Shown here: positions 52,740 to 61,396 of the stretch, piece by piece
Layout: each line of letters opens with the position of its first letter
How positions within the stretch are numbered: position 1 is the first letter of the stretch
Assembly: GCF_002973525.1 (NCBI RefSeq)
Contig: NZ_PVEN01000001.1
Coordinates: 434,001 to 498,000, forward strand
Length of the DNA: 64,000 nucleotides
From: Paraburkholderia sp. BL21I4N1
GTDB taxonomy: Bacteria; Pseudomonadota; Gammaproteobacteria; Burkholderiales; Burkholderiaceae
Reading direction: 5' to 3'
The notes under the pieces: model-generated
What the model saw: the letters and a program-made list of their open reading frames with translations, nothing else
Databases searched by the model: none
What the model was told of the DNA's origin: nothing
Program-made: the position numbers and the translations under genes

Positions 52740-53564
52740 TTGGCAACGGCGTTGATGGAATCCGCTCGCGAAGGCCTGCAACGCGAGGGCGAAGCGCTTT
52801 ACGAAGCCGAGGGCCTGAGCGTGGAAGCGGGCGGTCGCACGCTGCTGGCGGACGTGAGTCTGCGGCTCGCGCGCGGCCGCGTATGCGGTTTGATCGGTCA
52901 CAATGGTTCGGGCAAGACCACGCTGTTGCGTGTGCTCGCGCGTCAACACACGCCGACACGCGGCACGCTGCGCTTCGCGGGCCGCGCGCTCGACGCCTGG
53001 GAGTCGCGCGAATTCGCCCGCAAGGTCGCCTATCTGCCGCAACAGCCGCCGGCCGCCGACGGCATGACGGTGCGCGAACTCGTCGCGCTGGGCCGTTATC
53101 CGTGGCACGGCGCGCTCGGCCGCTTCACCGCGAAAGACGCTCAAACCGTCGATGAGGCGATGGCCCTCACCGACGTGCAGCACTACGCCCAGCGTTACGT
53201 CGACCAGCTCTCGGGCGGCGAGCGTCAGCGCGTGTGGCTCGCCATGCTGGTCGCGCAGGACAGCGACTGCCTGCTGCTCGACGAACCGATTTCGGCGCTC
53301 GACATCGCGCATCAACTCGAAGTGCTCGGCCTCGTGCGGCGTCTGAGCGAGACCCGCGGACTCGGCGTCGTGGTCGTGCTGCACGACATCAACATGGCGG
53401 CACGTTTCTGCGACGAGATGGTCGCGCTGCACAGCGGGCATCTGCTGGTGCGCGGCACGCCTGCCGAAATCTGCCGTCCCGAGGTTTTGCAATCCATTTA
53501 CGGCGTGCCGATGGAAACCGTGCAGAACACGCGCGGCGGCGTGCCCGTGTGTTATCCGAGTTGA
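52740..53564 (+). CDS. Iron-siderophore ABC importer ATP-binding protein (FecE/FhuC type)
   Basis: 274 aa from TTG 52740, chosen because AGGAG lies 7 bases upstream; an in-frame ATG at 52755 has no ribosome site. Walker A is G-H-N-G-S-G-K-T-T-L, the signature L-S-G-G-E-R-Q-R-V-W and Walker B C-L-L-L-D-E-P-I-S-A-L-D, with the H-D-I-N-M-A-A-R switch. These features are typical of the FhuC/FecE subgroup. It powers the permease encoded two genes downstream. The binding-protein gene starts 11 bases after its stop, so the three import genes form one unit. Confidence 0.94.
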   Translation: MATALMESAREGLQREGEALYEAEGLSVEAGGRTLLADVSLRLARGRVCGLIGHNGSGKTTLLRVLARQHTPTRGTLRFAGRALDAWESREFARKVAYLPQQPPAADGMTVRELVALGRYPWHGALGRFTAKDAQTVDEAMALTDVQHYAQRYVDQLSGGERQRVWLAMLVAQDSDCLLLDEPISALDIAHQLEVLGLVRRLSETRGLGVVVVLHDINMAARFCDEMVALHSGHLLVRGTPAEICRPEVLQSIYGVPMETVQNTRGGVPVCYPS

Positions 53565-53575
53565 GGAGAGCGCAC

Positions 53576-54559
53576 ATGCAACGACGTCGTATGCTCGGCC
53601 TCACGGCGGTCGGGCTTGCTTGCGCGCTGACGGGCGTGGCCGCGCGGGCGGCGGCTGCCTCGGCGAGCGCTGCCTCGGCGGCGCCGGGTGCTCCTCCGGT
53701 CGCCGCTTCTGGCGCGAATGCGCGACTGGCGGTTGTGCCGTCGCGCATCGTGGTGATGGACTTCGGTCTCACCGAAATGCTGCTGACCCTCGGCGTGACG
53801 CCGCTCGCCACGTCGGTGCCCGACTGGTATCGGCGCACCAACGTCGCGCCGCCGCTGCCTCAGGGCGTGGTCGATATCGGGCTGTTGTATCAGCCGAATT
53901 TCGAATTGCTCGAACAGTTGCGGCCCGACCTGATGCTGGTGACGCCCGCGCATCAACCGTTGCTCGGACAACTGCACCGGATCGCGCCGACTCTCACGAT
54001 CGCGTTGTCCGCCAAGGGCGTCGAGCCCTGGCGGCAGATCGGCAACGAAACACGGCGTCTCGCGCGAATGCTCGGCCGCGAGCCGCAAGGCGAGGCGGCG
54101 ATCGCGTCGGCCGATGCCTCGCTTGAAGCCGTGCGCGCGCGTTTCGCGTCGAATGCGGCGAGCAGCGCTTCGATCGCACGGCAACCGGTGTTCATGGTCG
54201 AGTTCGTCGACGACCGCCATCTGCTCGTCTACGGCGAAGGCAGTTTGTTCGGCGACGTGATGGAGCGCGTAGGTCTGCGCAACGCATGGACTCACGAGAC
54301 CAACGCACGCGGCTATGCCGTGACGGATTTCACGCGCCTCGCCGACGTCGCCGACGCGCGCCTCGTCTATATCGAACCGCTGCCGGAAGCGGCCCGCGCC
54401 ACGCTCGCGGACGGCGTGTTGTGGCGCAGTCTGCCGTTCGTGCGCGCGCAGCGCGTGGCCGGCATGCCCAAGGTGTCGCAAGGTGGCGCGCTCTTCAGCG
54501 GCGCGCGTTTCGCGCGTCAATTGGCCGATGTGCTGTTGCCGGAGGCGCACGATGCATGA
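53576..54559 (+). CDS. Periplasmic iron-siderophore binding protein (FhuD/FecB type)
   Basis: 327 aa from ATG 53576, preceded by GAGGAG. The N-terminus has M-Q-R-R-R-M-L-G-L followed by a hydrophobic run and an Ala/Ser-rich stretch. It resembles the FhuD twin-arginine signal, although a Sec signal is also possible. The mature part has the family opening R-I-V-V-M-D-F-G-L-T-E-M-L-L-T-L-G-V-T-P, then D-I-G-L-L-Y-Q-P-N-F-E-L-L-E-Q-L-R-P-D-L-M-L and a class III binding-protein C-terminal lobe. It should collect the ferric siderophore in the periplasm. Its stop overlaps the permease start by 8 bases. Confidence 0.92.
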   Translation: MQRRRMLGLTAVGLACALTGVAARAAAASASAASAAPGAPPVAASGANARLAVVPSRIVVMDFGLTEMLLTLGVTPLATSVPDWYRRTNVAPPLPQGVVDIGLLYQPNFELLEQLRPDLMLVTPAHQPLLGQLHRIAPTLTIALSAKGVEPWRQIGNETRRLARMLGREPQGEAAIASADASLEAVRARFASNAASSASIARQPVFMVEFVDDRHLLVYGEGSLFGDVMERVGLRNAWTHETNARGYAVTDFTRLADVADARLVYIEPLPEAARATLADGVLWRSLPFVRAQRVAGMPKVSQGGALFSGARFARQLADVLLPEAHDA

Positions 54560-56564
54560 TCTTTCCCTCGGGCGTTCGCCGGGCGTGTGGCATGCGCGCC
54601 GCCCGTTGCTGGCCATGTTTGGCCTGTTCGTCTTCGCGGCGGCTTTGACGTTGCGCGGGCTCGCCTCCCACTTGCCGCCGGCCGACTGGTTGCGGGCGAT
54701 TTTCTCGCCGGACGTCGACGATATTCGCGCGATGGTGGTGCATTACAGCTGGTTGCCGCGCCTCGCGTTGTCGCTCCTGTGTGGCGCGGCGCTGGCGCTC
54801 GCCGGCGTGGTGTTGCAGCAGGTGTTGCGCAATCCGCTCGCCGAACCGATGACCGTGGGGGTGTCGGCGGGCTCGTATCTCGCGTTGCTGCTGGCCACTT
54901 TGTGGGCGCCCGCGTGGCTGCTCGCGTGGCGCGAAGGCGTCGCGCTGGCGGGCGGCGCGCTCGCGATGCTGTTCGTTTTCGTGCTGGCCTCGCGGCGCGC
55001 GTTCGCGCCGACCACGCTGGTGCTGGGCGGCATGATCGTCAACCTGTATTGCGGCGCGATCAGCCTGGCGCTGTCCATCATCTACGAACGCTCGCTTACG
55101 GCGATGTTCATTTGGGGCGGCGGCGCGCTTGCGCAGCAAGACTGGCACACCACGCTCTGGCTGGTGCCGCGCGTGGTGGTCTGCGCCGCGCTGTGCGCCG
55201 CGCTCGTGCGGCCGCTGACGCTGGCCGGCCTCGACGACGCCGGAGCGCGCAGTCTCGGCCTGTCGCTTACGCGCACGCGCTTTCTCGCGCTCGCGGCGGC
55301 GGTCGCGTTGACGGCGTTCGTCGTCGCGGCGGTCGGCGTGATCGGCTTCATTGGACTCGCCGCGCCGGCCATCGCACGGGCCTGTGGCGCGCGCCGTCTG
55401 CGTGACCAGTTGACGTGGGCGCCGGTGATCGGCGCGCTGCTGCTCTGGGCCACCGATCAGGCGATCCAGCAAGTCGGCGGACTTGCCGGCGAATTGCTGC
55501 CCACCGGCGCGGCGACCGCGCTGTTCGGCGGTCCGTTGCTGCTGTGGCTGGTGCCGCGTCTGAAAGCACGCGCGGCGCCGCCGCACGCGGAGCGCATGCA
55601 CTTCGCCATACCGCAGGCGCCGCGCACGACGCGTCGTCTGCTGATCGGTGCGGCGCTTGCGTTGGTGGCGGCGGTGGTGATCGCGGCGGGCTTTGGTCGC
55701 GGCGTGTCGGGCTGGCATTGGGCGACGTCGGCGGAATGGGCCGGCTTGTGGCACTGGCGTGCGCCGCGCATTGAAAGCGCGCTGGCAGTGGGCGCGCTGC
55801 TCGCGTTGGCCGGCACGCTGCTGCAACGCCTGAGCGGCAATCCGATGGCGAGCCCCGAAGTGTTAGGTATCAGCGGCGGCAGCCTGCTCGGTATGATCGC
55901 GCTGGTGCTGCTGGTGCGCGCGCCCGGTGCGCCGCTGATGTTCGTCGCGTGCGGCGTCGGCGCGCTCGCGACCTTGCTGGCCATGCTCGCGCTCGCCAAA
56001 CGCAGCGGCTTCGCCACGGAGCAACTGCTGCTCGCGGGGATCGCCGTCGGTTCGCTCTCGCAGGCCGTGTTCGGGCTGGTGATCGCGGGCAGCGGGCCTT
56101 ATGCGCCGATGTTGCGCAATCTGCTGATGGGCTCCACCTATCTGATCGACGCCAACATGGCGTCCGCGGCGGTGGTGCTCGCCGTCGTGCTGTTCGCGCT
56201 GGCCCTGCTGTGCACGCGCTGGCTCGATATCTTTCCGCTGGGCGCGTCGGTGTCGGCGTCGCTCGGGGTGGCGGTGCGGCGCGCGCGGTTTCTGATTCTG
56301 CTGCTCGCGGCGTTGCTGAGCGCGGCGGCGGCGATGATAGTCGGGCCGTTGTCGTTCATCGGCTTGATGGCGCCGCATATGGCACGACGCATGGGATTTC
56401 GTCGCGCCGCCACGGAACTGATGGCGTCGACCTTGCTCGGCGCGATGCTGATGGTCGTGTCCGACTGGCTCAGCCGCAACGTGCTGTTTCCGCAGCAGAT
56501 GCCGGCCGGCCTGCTCGCGATGATCGCCGGCGGTCTTTACCTGATGTGGTCGCTGGGCCGCTGA
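54552..56564 (+). CDS. Fused double-length FecCD-type permease (FhuB type)
   Basis: 670 aa from ATG 54552, with GGAGG 6 bases upstream inside the binding-protein gene. Two homologous halves each have about ten membrane helices. The first has G-V-V-L-Q-Q-V-L-R-N-P-L-A-E-P and G-F-I-G-L-A-A-P-A-I-A-R, the second G-T-L-L-Q-R-L-S-G-N-P-M-A-S-P and S-F-I-G-L-M-A-P-H-M-A-R. These repeated pairs are the FecCD signature, and fusion of two copies is the FhuB arrangement. It forms the inner-membrane channel for the ferric siderophore together with the ATPase and binding protein encoded upstream. Confidence 0.94.
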   Translation: MHDLSLGRSPGVWHARRPLLAMFGLFVFAAALTLRGLASHLPPADWLRAIFSPDVDDIRAMVVHYSWLPRLALSLLCGAALALAGVVLQQVLRNPLAEPMTVGVSAGSYLALLLATLWAPAWLLAWREGVALAGGALAMLFVFVLASRRAFAPTTLVLGGMIVNLYCGAISLALSIIYERSLTAMFIWGGGALAQQDWHTTLWLVPRVVVCAALCAALVRPLTLAGLDDAGARSLGLSLTRTRFLALAAAVALTAFVVAAVGVIGFIGLAAPAIARACGARRLRDQLTWAPVIGALLLWATDQAIQQVGGLAGELLPTGAATALFGGPLLLWLVPRLKARAAPPHAERMHFAIPQAPRTTRRLLIGAALALVAAVVIAAGFGRGVSGWHWATSAEWAGLWHWRAPRIESALAVGALLALAGTLLQRLSGNPMASPEVLGISGGSLLGMIALVLLVRAPGAPLMFVACGVGALATLLAMLALAKRSGFATEQLLLAGIAVGSLSQAVFGLVIAGSGPYAPMLRNLLMGSTYLIDANMASAAVVLAVVLFALALLCTRWLDIFPLGASVSASLGVAVRRARFLILLLAALLSAAAAMIVGPLSFIGLMAPHMARRMGFRRAATELMASTLLGAMLMVVSDWLSRNVLFPQQMPAGLLAMIAGGLYLMWSLGR

Positions 56565-56600
56565 AGCCGCGCGGCGCGACACGAATTAAGGAGAAGTACG

Positions 56601-58310
56601 ATGAATCAGGCGAAACAGAAGGACCAGGCAAAGGCCGCGTCGACGCGGCCCGCCACCCATGCGATGCGCGAGGCGCTGCGGCTGATCGGCGGTTTCTGGC
56701 CGCTGACGCTGTTCGCAACGGTGATGGGTTGTATCGGCGGCTTTTCGACCGCATGGCTGCTGGCGGCGGTCAACGATGGACTGCATGAAGCGGGCGGCGT
56801 CAGCGAGCGTACCGCGTGGGCTTTCGCGGGACTGTGCGCGCTGACCGTGGGCGGCAACCTGATCGCGGGTCTCGCGAACAGCGTGGTCGGACAGAAGGTG
56901 ATCGCGGCGTTGCGCAAGGACATCTCGTCGCGAATCGTCTGCGCGCCGCTCGCCGCGATCGAGCAGCATCGCGTGCACCGGCTGCTTGCCACGCTCAATG
57001 GCGACATCGATACGATCAGCGTGTTCACGTTCAGTTTTTCGAGCTACGCGATCGCGTTTGCGCTGACGCTGGGCTGCATCGTGTATCTGCTGTTGTTGTC
57101 GCCGGTGCTGTTCGGGCTCGCGGCCTTCGCGATCGTGGCGGGGTTGTTGATGGCGCGCTGGGCGCGGAGTCGCTGGAACACCTACTACGATCAGGTGCGC
57201 GACGCGCAGGACGATCTGCAGAAGCAATATCGTTCGATTACCGAGGGCGCGAAGGAACTGCGCATGAATCGCGGCCGCCGTCGGCGTGTTTACGATGCGC
57301 AGCTGGGCGGCGCGATCGACATGATCTCGCAACTCAAGACGAAGGCGATGAGCCTCTACTGGCTGCATGAAAGCACGTCGTCGGTGCTGTTCTTCGTCGT
57401 GATCGGCTTGATGGTGGCGCTGCAGCATCGGCTCGGCGTGGCGTCGTCGGTGGTGAGCGGTTTCGTGATCGTGCTGCTGTACGTGAAGGGTCCGGTGCAG
57501 CAGTTGTCGAGCGCGTTGCCGGCGCTGGGGCAGGCGCAAGTGTCGTTCCGGCGCATCGCCGAGCTGTCCGCCGAATTCGCCAATCGCGAGCCGGATCTGC
57601 TGATCGACGCGCCGGTTGCGGCGTTGCCGGAATTTGAGCGGATCGCGTTGCGGGGGGCGTCGTATGCGTTTCCGTCGCCGTCGGGCGCGTCGGGTTTTGC
57701 GCTGGGACCGGTCGATCTGGAAGTGCGGCGCGGCGAGATCATTTTTATCGTCGGTGAGAATGGTTGTGGCAAGACCACGCTCATCAAGCTGTTGCTCGGG
57801 CTGTACGCGCCGCAAGACGGCGAACTGCTGCTGAACGGCGAGCCGGTGCGGCATGACAGGGTGGACAGCTATAGGCAGTTGTTTTCGGCGGTGTTCGCCG
57901 ATTACTACCTGTTCGACGACTTCGTAACCAACGACCCGGGCGATGTGCAGCGCGCGCGTGAGGCGCTCGAGCGGCTCGAGATCGCGCATAAGGTGCGTGT
58001 CGAAGATGGCGCCTTCAGTACGACGGATCTGTCGACCGGGCAGCGCAAACGCCTCGCGCTGGTGCAGGCCATGCTGGAGGCGCGGCCCATCATCATGCTC
58101 GACGAGTGGGCCGCGGATCAGGACCCGACGTTCCGCCGGGTGTTTTATCGGGAGTTCCTGCCGGAGCTCAAGCAGATGGGCAAGACGATTATTGCCATCT
58201 CGCACGACGACCGCTTTTTCGACGCGGCGGACAGAATCGTTCGCGTGCGCGACGGGAAAATTGTCGACGTGTCGGACGAGCGCAGCGATAGGCCGGTGCA
58301 GGTAGCGTGA
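56601..58310 (+). CDS. Cyclic-peptide export ABC transporter (PvdE/SyrD family)
   Basis: 569 aa, with AAGGAG before the ATG. The N-terminal half is a six-helix exporter domain. The ATPase has Walker A G-E-N-G-C-G-K-T-T-L, signature L-S-T-G-Q-R-K-R-L-A-L and the Walker B region I-I-M-L-D-E-W-A-A-D-Q-D-P. The D-E-W-A-A-D-Q-D-P form is a hallmark of the PvdE/SyrD exporters of peptide siderophores and lipopeptides. In pyoverdine synthesis PvdE moves the acylated precursor into the periplasm, where PvdQ removes the acyl chain. The same pair of activities is present in this locus. It follows the permease by 36 bases and ends at a strong hairpin. Confidence 0.93.
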   Translation: MNQAKQKDQAKAASTRPATHAMREALRLIGGFWPLTLFATVMGCIGGFSTAWLLAAVNDGLHEAGGVSERTAWAFAGLCALTVGGNLIAGLANSVVGQKVIAALRKDISSRIVCAPLAAIEQHRVHRLLATLNGDIDTISVFTFSFSSYAIAFALTLGCIVYLLLLSPVLFGLAAFAIVAGLLMARWARSRWNTYYDQVRDAQDDLQKQYRSITEGAKELRMNRGRRRRVYDAQLGGAIDMISQLKTKAMSLYWLHESTSSVLFFVVIGLMVALQHRLGVASSVVSGFVIVLLYVKGPVQQLSSALPALGQAQVSFRRIAELSAEFANREPDLLIDAPVAALPEFERIALRGASYAFPSPSGASGFALGPVDLEVRRGEIIFIVGENGCGKTTLIKLLLGLYAPQDGELLLNGEPVRHDRVDSYRQLFSAVFADYYLFDDFVTNDPGDVQRAREALERLEIAHKVRVEDGAFSTTDLSTGQRKRLALVQAMLEARPIIMLDEWAADQDPTFRRVFYREFLPELKQMGKTIIAISHDDRFFDAADRIVRVRDGKIVDVSDERSDRPVQVA

Positions 58311-58325
58311 GCGAGATCAGCGAGC

Positions 58326-58358
58326 GGGGCAATGTCGTCAGGTTGACGACATTGCCCC
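58326..58358. terminator. Bidirectional terminator-like hairpin between exporter and EgtB-like gene
   Basis: A perfect 15-base stem (GGGGCAATGTCGTCA and its complement) closes a 3-base loop, 15 bases after the exporter stop and 12 bases from the stop of the convergent gene. There is no T run, but position and strength fit a shared terminator that marks the right boundary of the siderophore locus. Confidence 0.75.
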
Positions 58359-58370
58359 GGCATTACGGCT

Positions 58371-59696
58371 TCACGCGTTCACACACCGGAACCCGGCATA
58401 GACATACTGGTAATGCGGTTGAAACCAGTTGCGGAAAGCCGGCCGCAACATGCATTGCGCGGTGCGTGCCGATCCGCCTTTGATCACGTAATGCTGGCCG
58501 TCGAAGAAATTGGCCGAGTAGCCCAGATAGAACGGAAACGCTTCGAATCCCGGCAACGCGTCGAACAGCGTCGAAGTCCACTCCCAGCCGTTGCCGAACT
58601 GACCTTCCACGCCGAATGCGCTGACGTTGTCCGGATAGGCGTCGACGGGGCGCGGATCCCAACTGCGGAAATCGAAATTGCCGGATGCGGCGTGTGGCGC
58701 GCCGTGCGCTGCGCGTTGCCACTGCGCCTCGGTGGGCAGCGTCTTGCCGGCCCAACGCGCGTAGGCGCTGGCTTCGGCGTGACTGACGTAGGCGGGCCAG
58801 TCGAGCGGCAGCGGCACGTCGTCGAACATGGTGCGCAGCGTCCAGGCGGCTTGCGGGCCGTGTGGGCCGCGCGCGTCGCGTGGCGACCAGCAGGCGGGAT
58901 GCTCGATCCGCTCGGCTGCCTTCCACGCCCAATCCTTGTCGGACCACCACCGGCGTTCGCGATACCCGCCTGCTTCGATGAAGGCGAGAAACGCGCCGTT
59001 CGTCACCATGTGACGGTCGATCTCGAAGGCGGGAACCTCCACGTGCATCTCGCCGAATTCATTGTCCCAACCGAATTGCCCGGCGTCGCGCGACATGCCG
59101 AGCACGGCTGTGCCGGCCGGCACGTGGACCATCGACGCCAACGCCTCCGTGCGCCCGGGCTGGGTCGCCACCGGCTCATTGAGCCCGCTGACCTTTTGTT
59201 CGAGCGGTAGTTGATGCAGCATGTACGCGAGCGTCTCCGCGTGCATCAACCGATGTTCGATCGCGACGTTCAATAGCTGCTCCGTGGCGGCCGCTTGCGC
59301 GTTATCTGCTAGGCCGGGAGGTGCCCTGTCCGCAAGCGCACCGACCTCACGGTCGATCTGCTCACGGGCGCGCGACGCGTAATCGCGTATCGTGTCGAGT
59401 GAGGGCCAGTCACCGGGTTGGTCGGTGGGAAAACCGCCGTCGACGGGATCGATGCCGAACGCGAAAAGCTGATCGAGGTGCGGGTCGAACGCCGGGAGAT
59501 CGCATAGGCGTTGATCGAACAGATTACGATCGAAAGCTTCCAGATGGCCGATATAAAACACGATGCGATGACGCTCGCGGATCGGCCGCTCGTATAAAAA
59601 CTCGGGTTTGACGATAGCAAACAGATCGTCGGTGATTCGACGCGCGTCGATCAGGCGCTGGACGAGCGGGTGATGCGGGGCGGGGTCGCGGTTCAT
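58371..59696 (-). CDS. EgtB/PvdO-family non-haem iron enzyme (DinB-like plus FGE-sulfatase domain)
   Basis: 441 aa. The N-terminal DinB-like bundle holds His51 (Y-I-G-H-L-E) and H148-x3-H152 (I-E-H-R-L-M-H-A-E-T). This is the three-histidine iron site of EgtB-type sulfoxide synthases. The C-terminal half (about 190-441) is a formylglycine-enzyme-like fold, ending Y-V-Y-A-G-F-R-C-V. EgtB joins a thiol to trimethylhistidine, while relatives such as SenA and OvoA use other partners. No EgtD-type methyltransferase or selenium partner gene is in the window, so the substrate is open. An AAGGAG site precedes ATG 59696. It converges on the exporter gene across a strong terminator and is probably not part of the siderophore unit. 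Confidence 0.8.
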   Translation of the reverse strand: MNRDPAPHHPLVQRLIDARRITDDLFAIVKPEFLYERPIRERHRIVFYIGHLEAFDRNLFDQRLCDLPAFDPHLDQLFAFGIDPVDGGFPTDQPGDWPSLDTIRDYASRAREQIDREVGALADRAPPGLADNAQAAATEQLLNVAIEHRLMHAETLAYMLHQLPLEQKVSGLNEPVATQPGRTEALASMVHVPAGTAVLGMSRDAGQFGWDNEFGEMHVEVPAFEIDRHMVTNGAFLAFIEAGGYRERRWWSDKDWAWKAAERIEHPACWSPRDARGPHGPQAAWTLRTMFDDVPLPLDWPAYVSHAEASAYARWAGKTLPTEAQWQRAAHGAPHAASGNFDFRSWDPRPVDAYPDNVSAFGVEGQFGNGWEWTSTLFDALPGFEAFPFYLGYSANFFDGQHYVIKGGSARTAQCMLRPAFRNWFQPHYQYVYAGFRCVNA

Positions 59697-59872
59697 TTCG
59701 CCGGGTCTCCTTGCGGGGGGACAGACTCAAGACTGTACCCGAGTCGCAGGAGCCGTGCCACGATGGCTGCGCGTGGACGGAAACCGGCGCGATCCAGCTA
59801 AAAGCCGACCGAAACCGCGGCGGCGAACCGTAGTCACGCGCGGCTATACGGTCCGCGCGGCAGACCGCTCGC

Positions 59873-60667
59873 TTAGAGATGCCGCAGACCGTCCAGATCG
59901 ACGATCCGGATGTGCTTACCCTGTATGTCGATCAGCCCGCGCTTTTGAAATCTTGACAGGGTACGGCTCACGGTTTCGAGCGTCATGCCGAGGTAGCTGC
60001 CCATGTCCTCGCGCGTCATCCGCAAGTTGAATTCCGCCGACGAATAGCCGCGTTGCGCATTGCGCTCCGACACGTCGAGCAGGAAAGCCGCGACCCGTTC
60101 GTCTGCCGACAGCGAACCGAGCACCATCATCTGCGCGGCCTCGCGAACAATCTGCTCGCCCAGCAGCTTATGCAGGCGTTCCTGCATTGAGCCGATTTCG
60201 CGGCACAGCGATTTGAGCGCGGTGTACGGGACGATGCACACGGTGCTGTCTTCGAGGGCGAGGGCGCTGCATGCGTGCATGTCTTCGCTGATGCCGTCGA
60301 GACCGAGCGCCTCGCCGGCGAGACGCAGACCGGTGACCTGCTCGCGGCCGTCGCGGTGCGCCATGACGGTTTTCATCGAGCCGGAGCGCACGGCGTAGAT
60401 ACTGTCGAAGCGATCGCCGCTGCGATACAGCGCTTCGCCGCGCTGCACGGAGCGCGCTGAACAGATCAGCGTTTCGAGCTTGGTCAACTCGTCGGGCGAC
60501 AAGCCTTGCGGCATGCAGAGTTGACGCATTGCGCAACTCGAACAGCGGGCGGTGCTGCGCGTGCTCGGACGGAAGGTCGATGCACGTCGGCCGCCGCGCA
60601 CCGGCGTTGAGCTTGCGATGGAATCGTCGGTACGGGCGACGGGCGCGGCCGTGGTGGAAGTCAGCAT
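59873..60667 (-). CDS. fnr: FNR/ANR-type oxygen-sensing transcriptional regulator
   Basis: 264 aa. Cys42, Cys45 and Cys51 (C-S-S-C-A-M-R-Q-L-C) and Cys133 match the cysteine pattern of the FNR [4Fe-4S] cluster. The cyclic-nucleotide-type beta barrel and dimer helix follow. The helix-turn-helix has the recognition helix T-L-E-T-V-S-R-T-L, with the E-x2-S-R set that reads TTGAT half sites. It activates low-oxygen genes when the cluster is intact. About 95 bases upstream lies an FNR-like site (60762-60775), suggesting self-control. The neighbouring universal stress protein is a usual FNR target in this group. Confidence 0.93.
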   Translation of the reverse strand: MLTSTTAAPVARTDDSIASSTPVRGGRRASTFRPSTRSTARCSSCAMRQLCMPQGLSPDELTKLETLICSARSVQRGEALYRSGDRFDSIYAVRSGSMKTVMAHRDGREQVTGLRLAGEALGLDGISEDMHACSALALEDSTVCIVPYTALKSLCREIGSMQERLHKLLGEQIVREAAQMMVLGSLSADERVAAFLLDVSERNAQRGYSSAEFNLRMTREDMGSYLGMTLETVSRTLSRFQKRGLIDIQGKHIRIVDLDGLRHL

Positions 60668-60761
60668 GTTCTGCAGCCAGTTGTCAGGGTAATGACTGAT
60701 TGTCCCACCGGCCGCGTCCCGTATTTAGCGGCAAAATGACGCGCACGAACAGTTAGGCATC

Positions 60762-60775
60762 TTGAGCGATATCAG
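60762..60775. promoter_or_regulatory. FNR-box candidate upstream of fnr
   Basis: TTGAGCGATATCAG matches 8 of the 10 defined positions of TTGAT-N4-ATCAA. It lies between fnr and the universal stress protein gene, in the right place for fnr autoregulation. Confidence 0.45.
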
Positions 60776-60832
60776 GTCCGCGTGAATGGCATGCGGACTG
60801 CCGTGCGATGCGTTCCGGCAGATTGCTATCCG

Positions 60833-61300
60833 TCACGCGGCTTCGCTATCCTTGCCCGCGGCGGAGGGGATCAGCAGCACCGGCAAGTTTGCCTGACGCA
60901 CGCAGCGCTCGGCCACGCTGCCGAGAATCAGTCGCTGCACCCCGCGCCGGCCGTGCGTGCCCATGACCAGCAGATCGGCATTGAATGCGGCGGCGGCCTT
61001 TAGCACGGTGCTTGAAACGTCGTCGAGCGACGTCGCTTCGCCCACCACGAGTTCGCCCTTCACGCCTTGCTCGACCATGGCCTTGGCGAATTCCGCGCCG
61101 AGCTCCTTGCCTTCTTCGACGAGACGGTTACGCAATACGGACGGGTCGTAGCCGGGCGCTTCGAAATACAGCGGCGTGTTTTCGACGACATAGAAAGGCT
61201 GCAACACGGCGCCGCTGGACTTGGCGAGCGCGAGCGCCGCTTCGAAGGCACGGCGTGACGTGTTACTCCCGTCGACCGCTACAAGAATGCGTGTGTACAT
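60833..61300 (-). CDS. Universal stress protein (UspA family)
   Basis: 155 aa from ATG 61300; the longer frame reaching 61498 has no support. It opens with the family-typical Y-T-R-I-L-V-A-V-D-G-S. The ATP-binding signature is G-T-H-G-R-R-G-V-Q-R-L-I-L-G-S-V-A-E, ending with the conserved V-R-Q-A-N-L-P-V-L-L-I-P. UspA proteins are cytoplasmic dimers induced by stress and, in related bacteria, by oxygen limitation. An FNR-like site about 85 bases upstream and the adjacent fnr gene agree with this. Confidence 0.94.
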   Translation of the reverse strand: MYTRILVAVDGSNTSRRAFEAALALAKSSGAVLQPFYVVENTPLYFEAPGYDPSVLRNRLVEEGKELGAEFAKAMVEQGVKGELVVGEATSLDDVSSTVLKAAAAFNADLLVMGTHGRRGVQRLILGSVAERCVRQANLPVLLIPSAAGKDSEAA

Positions 61301-61382
61301 ATCGACTCCGCGTCTGAAAGAGGGTTTGGCGATTCCTTGCCGATGCGAGCTTAAATGATCGCTGAAAAAGATGCAGACAGGC

Positions 61383-61396
61383 CGGATGTAAATCAA
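61383..61396. promoter_or_regulatory. FNR-box candidate upstream of uspA-like gene
   Basis: On the minus strand the sequence reads TTGATTTACATCCG, 8 of 10 defined positions of the FNR consensus with a perfect left half site. It lies 83-96 bases before the ATG at 61300, a common distance for FNR activation. Confidence 0.5.

Noticed and set aside
6262..58310. Ornibactin- or malleobactin-type hydroxamate siderophore locus
   Set aside because: No ornithine N-monooxygenase, formyltransferase, acetyltransferase or ECF sigma factor is present. The A-domain set and the FAAL start do not fit either.
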